64,000 nucleotides of DNA from Pedobacter cryoconitis (GTDB taxonomy: Bacteria > Bacteroidota > Bacteroidia > Sphingobacteriales > Sphingobacteriaceae), in the NCBI RefSeq assembly GCF_001590605.1, contig NZ_CP014504.1:5828001-5892000 (forward strand). Direction: 5' to 3'. The translations under genes were made by a program, and so were the position numbers. Below the pieces are notes generated by a model. The model saw only the letters and a list, made by a program, of their open reading frames with translations. It searched no databases and was not told where the DNA came from. Shown here one piece after another: positions 61,287 to 64,000 of this stretch (the stretch's first letter is position 1; each line of letters begins with the position of its first letter).

Positions 61287-64000
61287 ATGAAATTAAATGC
61301 TTTTAACCTAGGTATGCTACGCATATGGCTATATCCTAAACTTTTATTTATCCTGAAATTTGTTATTCAGCAAGCCTTAACAAAGAATAAAAGAAAATTA
61401 CTAATGAGAATTAACCTGATTGTCGCCATCCTTATAACCTGCTTATTGCAAGTTAGTGCGGCCGGTTTTGCACAACGGATCAGTTATACAAAACAGAATA
61501 CTACGCTTCAGCAGGTTTTTTTGGAGATCAAAAAACAAGCAGGATTCAGAGTTTTGTATTCTGACCAAAATGTAAATGGTCAGTTGAAAATTAATGTGGA
61601 TTTTAAGAATTCAGCACTTGATCAGGTGATGGAAATCTTATTGAAAGGCCAGAATTTAACTTATAAAATCGAGCGGAAAACAATACTGATTAAGGCGAAA
61701 TCCATTATCCCCGTATTGCCAGAAATTATAATTAAAGATGTTGATGTAAAAGGAAAGGTCATAGATAAAGATGGGCGTCCTCTACCTGGTGCATCGGTTA
61801 GCGTAAAGGGACAAAAAAGAATAGTTAGTACTGACACAGAAGGAGGCTTCCTGTTAAAAGGAGTTAATGAATATGCAATATTGACCGTCTCTTTTATTGG
61901 ATATCTGAGTAAAGAGGTAAAGATAATTCCAGGGCAGCTTCTCCATATTATCCTGGATGAAGATGTTAGTCAGCTGAACAATGTAATTGTAGTGGGCTAT
62001 GATTCTAAGAAGCAAAGTGAACTTACCAGTGCTGTATCAGTCGTTTCTTCAGAAAAATTAAAGGATGTAACTTCCAATAATATCGGGGCAATGTTGCAGG
62101 GAAAAGTTGCTGGCTTGCAAGTGATCAATAGCTCAGGTGCGCCAGGATCTGCTCCTGAAATCAGGCTTCGGGGTGTCTCTTCTGTAAATGCCAGCCAAAG
62201 CCCTCTGGTGGTGGTAGATGGGATTATTGGTGGAAATTATGACCCCAACGATGTAGAAAGTATCACAGTCCTTAAAGATGCAGGTGCCACTGCCTTATAT
62301 GGTTCACAAGCAAATGCAGGCGTGATTATCGTTACCACAAAAAGTGCAAAGACTGACAAGATTAATTTTGAGGTTAAAATTTCTTCAGGATTTAAGACAC
62401 CAGACTTTGGAAAAACGAATTTGATGAACAGTAATGAACTTTATGATCATCAAATGGAGTTTTACCGGGACTATATTGTCGGGGCTCCAGACAATTCTTA
62501 CAAAATAGATTTAACCAGGTTCTATCAGGAGCGGCCATTGAGTTTAAGGAACCAGGATTATGATTGGTCGAATGAATCCTTTAAACCAGCTCCTATAAAC
62601 AGCGTTTATCTATCTGCAAGTGGCAGGACAGAAAAGAACAGTTATTACATTGGCGCTTCCTATTATAAAGAAAAGGGAACCTTTCTGAACACAGATTTTC
62701 AAAGGATAAATCTAAGAGCAAATTCAACTTATAATTTTTCAAAAAACCTCAGTATCACTAATAATATAAACATTAGTGCACAAAACGGGCACAGTTATGA
62801 TTACAATGATGTTTATTATGCCTTCCTGAATTTGCCATGGGACAATCCATACGATGAAAATGGATCACCACTATACGTAGACGGAAATTCTACTTTTAAA
62901 TGGTGGTCAAGAGATAAAGTAAATCCTATTCATTCTGTTGAGAACTCTGATCATCCCACCAAAGGTTTTGATGTGAATTATGATTTCGCCGTAAATTATC
63001 ATATTAACGATTGGCTGACATTCTCCAGTACAAACCGAGGCTCCGCAGCATTTAATAAAGTGGCAAATTACTATTCGCCACTCACTGCTGGTACTTACCA
63101 TGGACAAGGATTTCTGAGTGAATTGAACACCTTTAATTATGGCGGAATTTCAAATAATCTCTTGAAATTTAACTTCAGGCTATCAGACCATACCATCAGT
63201 GGTTTTGCAGGCGTAGCTTTAGAAGGATCACAGACTGAGCTTTCTGGTGGTTCAGGGAAAGGATTGCCTGCGGGATTAAAAGTATTGAATGTGGTTTCAA
63301 ACGGTCAGCTGGTAACAGGATTAAATGATAAGAAATATCTTCAATCTATAATTTCTCAAGTCAATTATAATTATAAAAGCCGCTACTTTTTAACCGCCTC
63401 CTTTCGTGTAGATGGTTCTTCAGCTTTTCCTAAAGCAAACCGGTATGCATCTTTTCCTGCCTTATCTGGAAGCTGGCTGATCAGTAATGAAGATTTTATG
63501 CAGGGTCATAGTGCAATTGATAATTTGAAATTAAGATTTAGTTATGGTGTTACAGGTACACAGGATATTGGTTCTTCCAGATACCTTGGCTTGTATTCTT
63601 TAACCACCCAGTACAACGGCTTAATCGGGGCAGTACCTTTTCAGCTGGCAAACCCGCTGCTAACCTGGGAAAGTAAGCACCAGCTTAATGCGGGTATTGA
63701 TATTGGCTTGTTCAAAAGAGTGAACCTGACTATAGATGCCTATCGGAACAATACTAAAAATCTTTTATTGCAGGTTTCTCAGCCCCTTTCTGTTGGTTTT
63801 GAAACGAGATGGGAGAATTCGGGAAATGTAATTAACCGGGGAATAGAACTTGGTCTGAATACCATCAATATTAAAACCAGGGACTTTGAGTGGGCAACAG
63901 ATTTTACCATCAACTTTAATGACAATAAGTTGTATGGTTTGCCATCAGATATTGTTAAGACAGGCTCCTGGAATATCTCACAGCTCTACAGTAATGGAGG
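61287..64000 (+). CDS. SusC/RagA TonB-linked outer-membrane transporter with STN domain (5' part)
   Basis: At least 904 codons; open at the window end. Start ATG 61287 (MKLNAFNLGMLRIWLYPKLL) gives an unusually long leader; a second ATG at 61404 directly before a standard signal (MRINLIVAILITCLLQVSAA) is also possible. After the signal comes an STN/secretin-type signalling domain (TLQQVFLEIKKQAGF...LLKGQNLTYKI), a carboxypeptidase-D-like plug-linker (VKGKVIDKDGRPLPGASVSVKG), the plug (SPLVVVDGIIGG, DVESITVLKDAGATALYGSQANAGVIIVTTK) and barrel strands. The STN domain would contact the FecR protein, so this is a transport-and-signalling receptor. Its SusD partner would lie beyond the window. Confidence 0.93.
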   Translation, partial: MKLNAFNLGMLRIWLYPKLLFILKFVIQQALTKNKRKLLMRINLIVAILITCLLQVSAAGFAQRISYTKQNTTLQQVFLEIKKQAGFRVLYSDQNVNGQLKINVDFKNSALDQVMEILLKGQNLTYKIERKTILIKAKSIIPVLPEIIIKDVDVKGKVIDKDGRPLPGASVSVKGQKRIVSTDTEGGFLLKGVNEYAILTVSFIGYLSKEVKIIPGQLLHIILDEDVSQLNNVIVVGYDSKKQSELTSAVSVVSSEKLKDVTSNNIGAMLQGKVAGLQVINSSGAPGSAPEIRLRGVSSVNASQSPLVVVDGIIGGNYDPNDVESITVLKDAGATALYGSQANAGVIIVTTKSAKTDKINFEVKISSGFKTPDFGKTNLMNSNELYDHQMEFYRDYIVGAPDNSYKIDLTRFYQERPLSLRNQDYDWSNESFKPAPINSVYLSASGRTEKNSYYIGASYYKEKGTFLNTDFQRINLRANSTYNFSKNLSITNNINISAQNGHSYDYNDVYYAFLNLPWDNPYDENGSPLYVDGNSTFKWWSRDKVNPIHSVENSDHPTKGFDVNYDFAVNYHINDWLTFSSTNRGSAAFNKVANYYSPLTAGTYHGQGFLSELNTFNYGGISNNLLKFNFRLSDHTISGFAGVALEGSQTELSGGSGKGLPAGLKVLNVVSNGQLVTGLNDKKYLQSIISQVNYNYKSRYFLTASFRVDGSSAFPKANRYASFPALSGSWLISNEDFMQGHSAIDNLKLRFSYGVTGTQDIGSSRYLGLYSLTTQYNGLIGAVPFQLANPLLTWESKHQLNAGIDIGLFKRVNLTIDAYRNNTKNLLLQVSQPLSVGFETRWENSGNVINRGIELGLNTINIKTRDFEWATDFTINFNDNKLYGLPSDIVKTGSWNISQLYSNG

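Overview
The window looks like chromosomal DNA of a Bacteroidota member, most likely family Sphingobacteriaceae and Pedobacter-like. The main signs are a large IspG with an inserted domain, an atpD-atpC pair separated from the other ATP synthase genes, a HmuY-type lipoprotein, an ECF sigma/FecR/SusC trio with an STN domain, many lipoproteins with a CKK lipobox, frequent TTG/GTG starts, and -7 promoter boxes of the TAnnTTTG/TATCTTTA type. This identification is inference from gene content; no 16S gene is present.

Layout. 0.1-13.2 kb: an Rpn-type nuclease, cytidine deaminase, topoisomerase IV subunit A with a long acidic, Pro-rich tail, HupE/UreJ-like protein, lipoproteins, a HmuY-like protein, an rRNA-methyltransferase-like gene, an MlaF/MlaE-type transporter core, and a PspC / LiaF-like / RDD envelope cluster. 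13.3-16.2 kb: ispG and an alpha/beta hydrolase. 16.4-25.5 kb: an almost complete C5 heme cluster (hemA, hemC-hemD fusion, hemB, hemL, hemE, hemJ) interrupted by a histidine kinase, a response regulator and a TPR membrane protein. 25.6-26.2 kb: a non-coding array of about 41 degenerate 13-bp units. 26.5-32.3 kb: outer-membrane barrel, ABC ATPase, an AT-rich island of secreted unknowns, a truncated astacin pseudogene, and a cupin/JmjC protein.

32.4-46.7 kb (minus strand) is one branched-chain amino acid operon, ilvE-ilvD-ilvB-ilvN-ilvC-leuC-leuD-(tandem ABC ATPase)-leuB-leuA-ilvA. It is preceded by what reads as a complete ribosome-mediated attenuator: a 27-codon leader peptide packed with Ile/Leu/Val codons, an antiterminator pairing that overlaps its stop codon, and a strong intrinsic terminator.

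47-53 kb: FtsX-like permease, atpC/atpD, a sugar-nucleotide reductase-like gene, peroxiredoxin, and tRNA-Arg(ACG). 53.1-57.2 kb is a decayed mobile island starting at the tRNA 3' end. It holds a serine recombinase pseudogene, a lipoprotein hydrolase, two broken genes and a non-coding cassette (four 11-bp repeats plus a 20-bp hairpin) next to a small gene. 57.2-64 kb: a secreted protein, ECF sigma factor, FecR anti-sigma factor and the first 904 codons of an STN-containing SusC/RagA transporter, cut by the window end. This looks like the start of a polymer-utilisation locus with cell-surface signalling.

The observations most worth following up are the ilv attenuator, the 13-bp array with GG-tract periodicity, the 11-bp-repeat/hairpin cassette at 56.4-57.0 kb, and intrinsic terminators embedded in the 3' ends of convergent coding regions.
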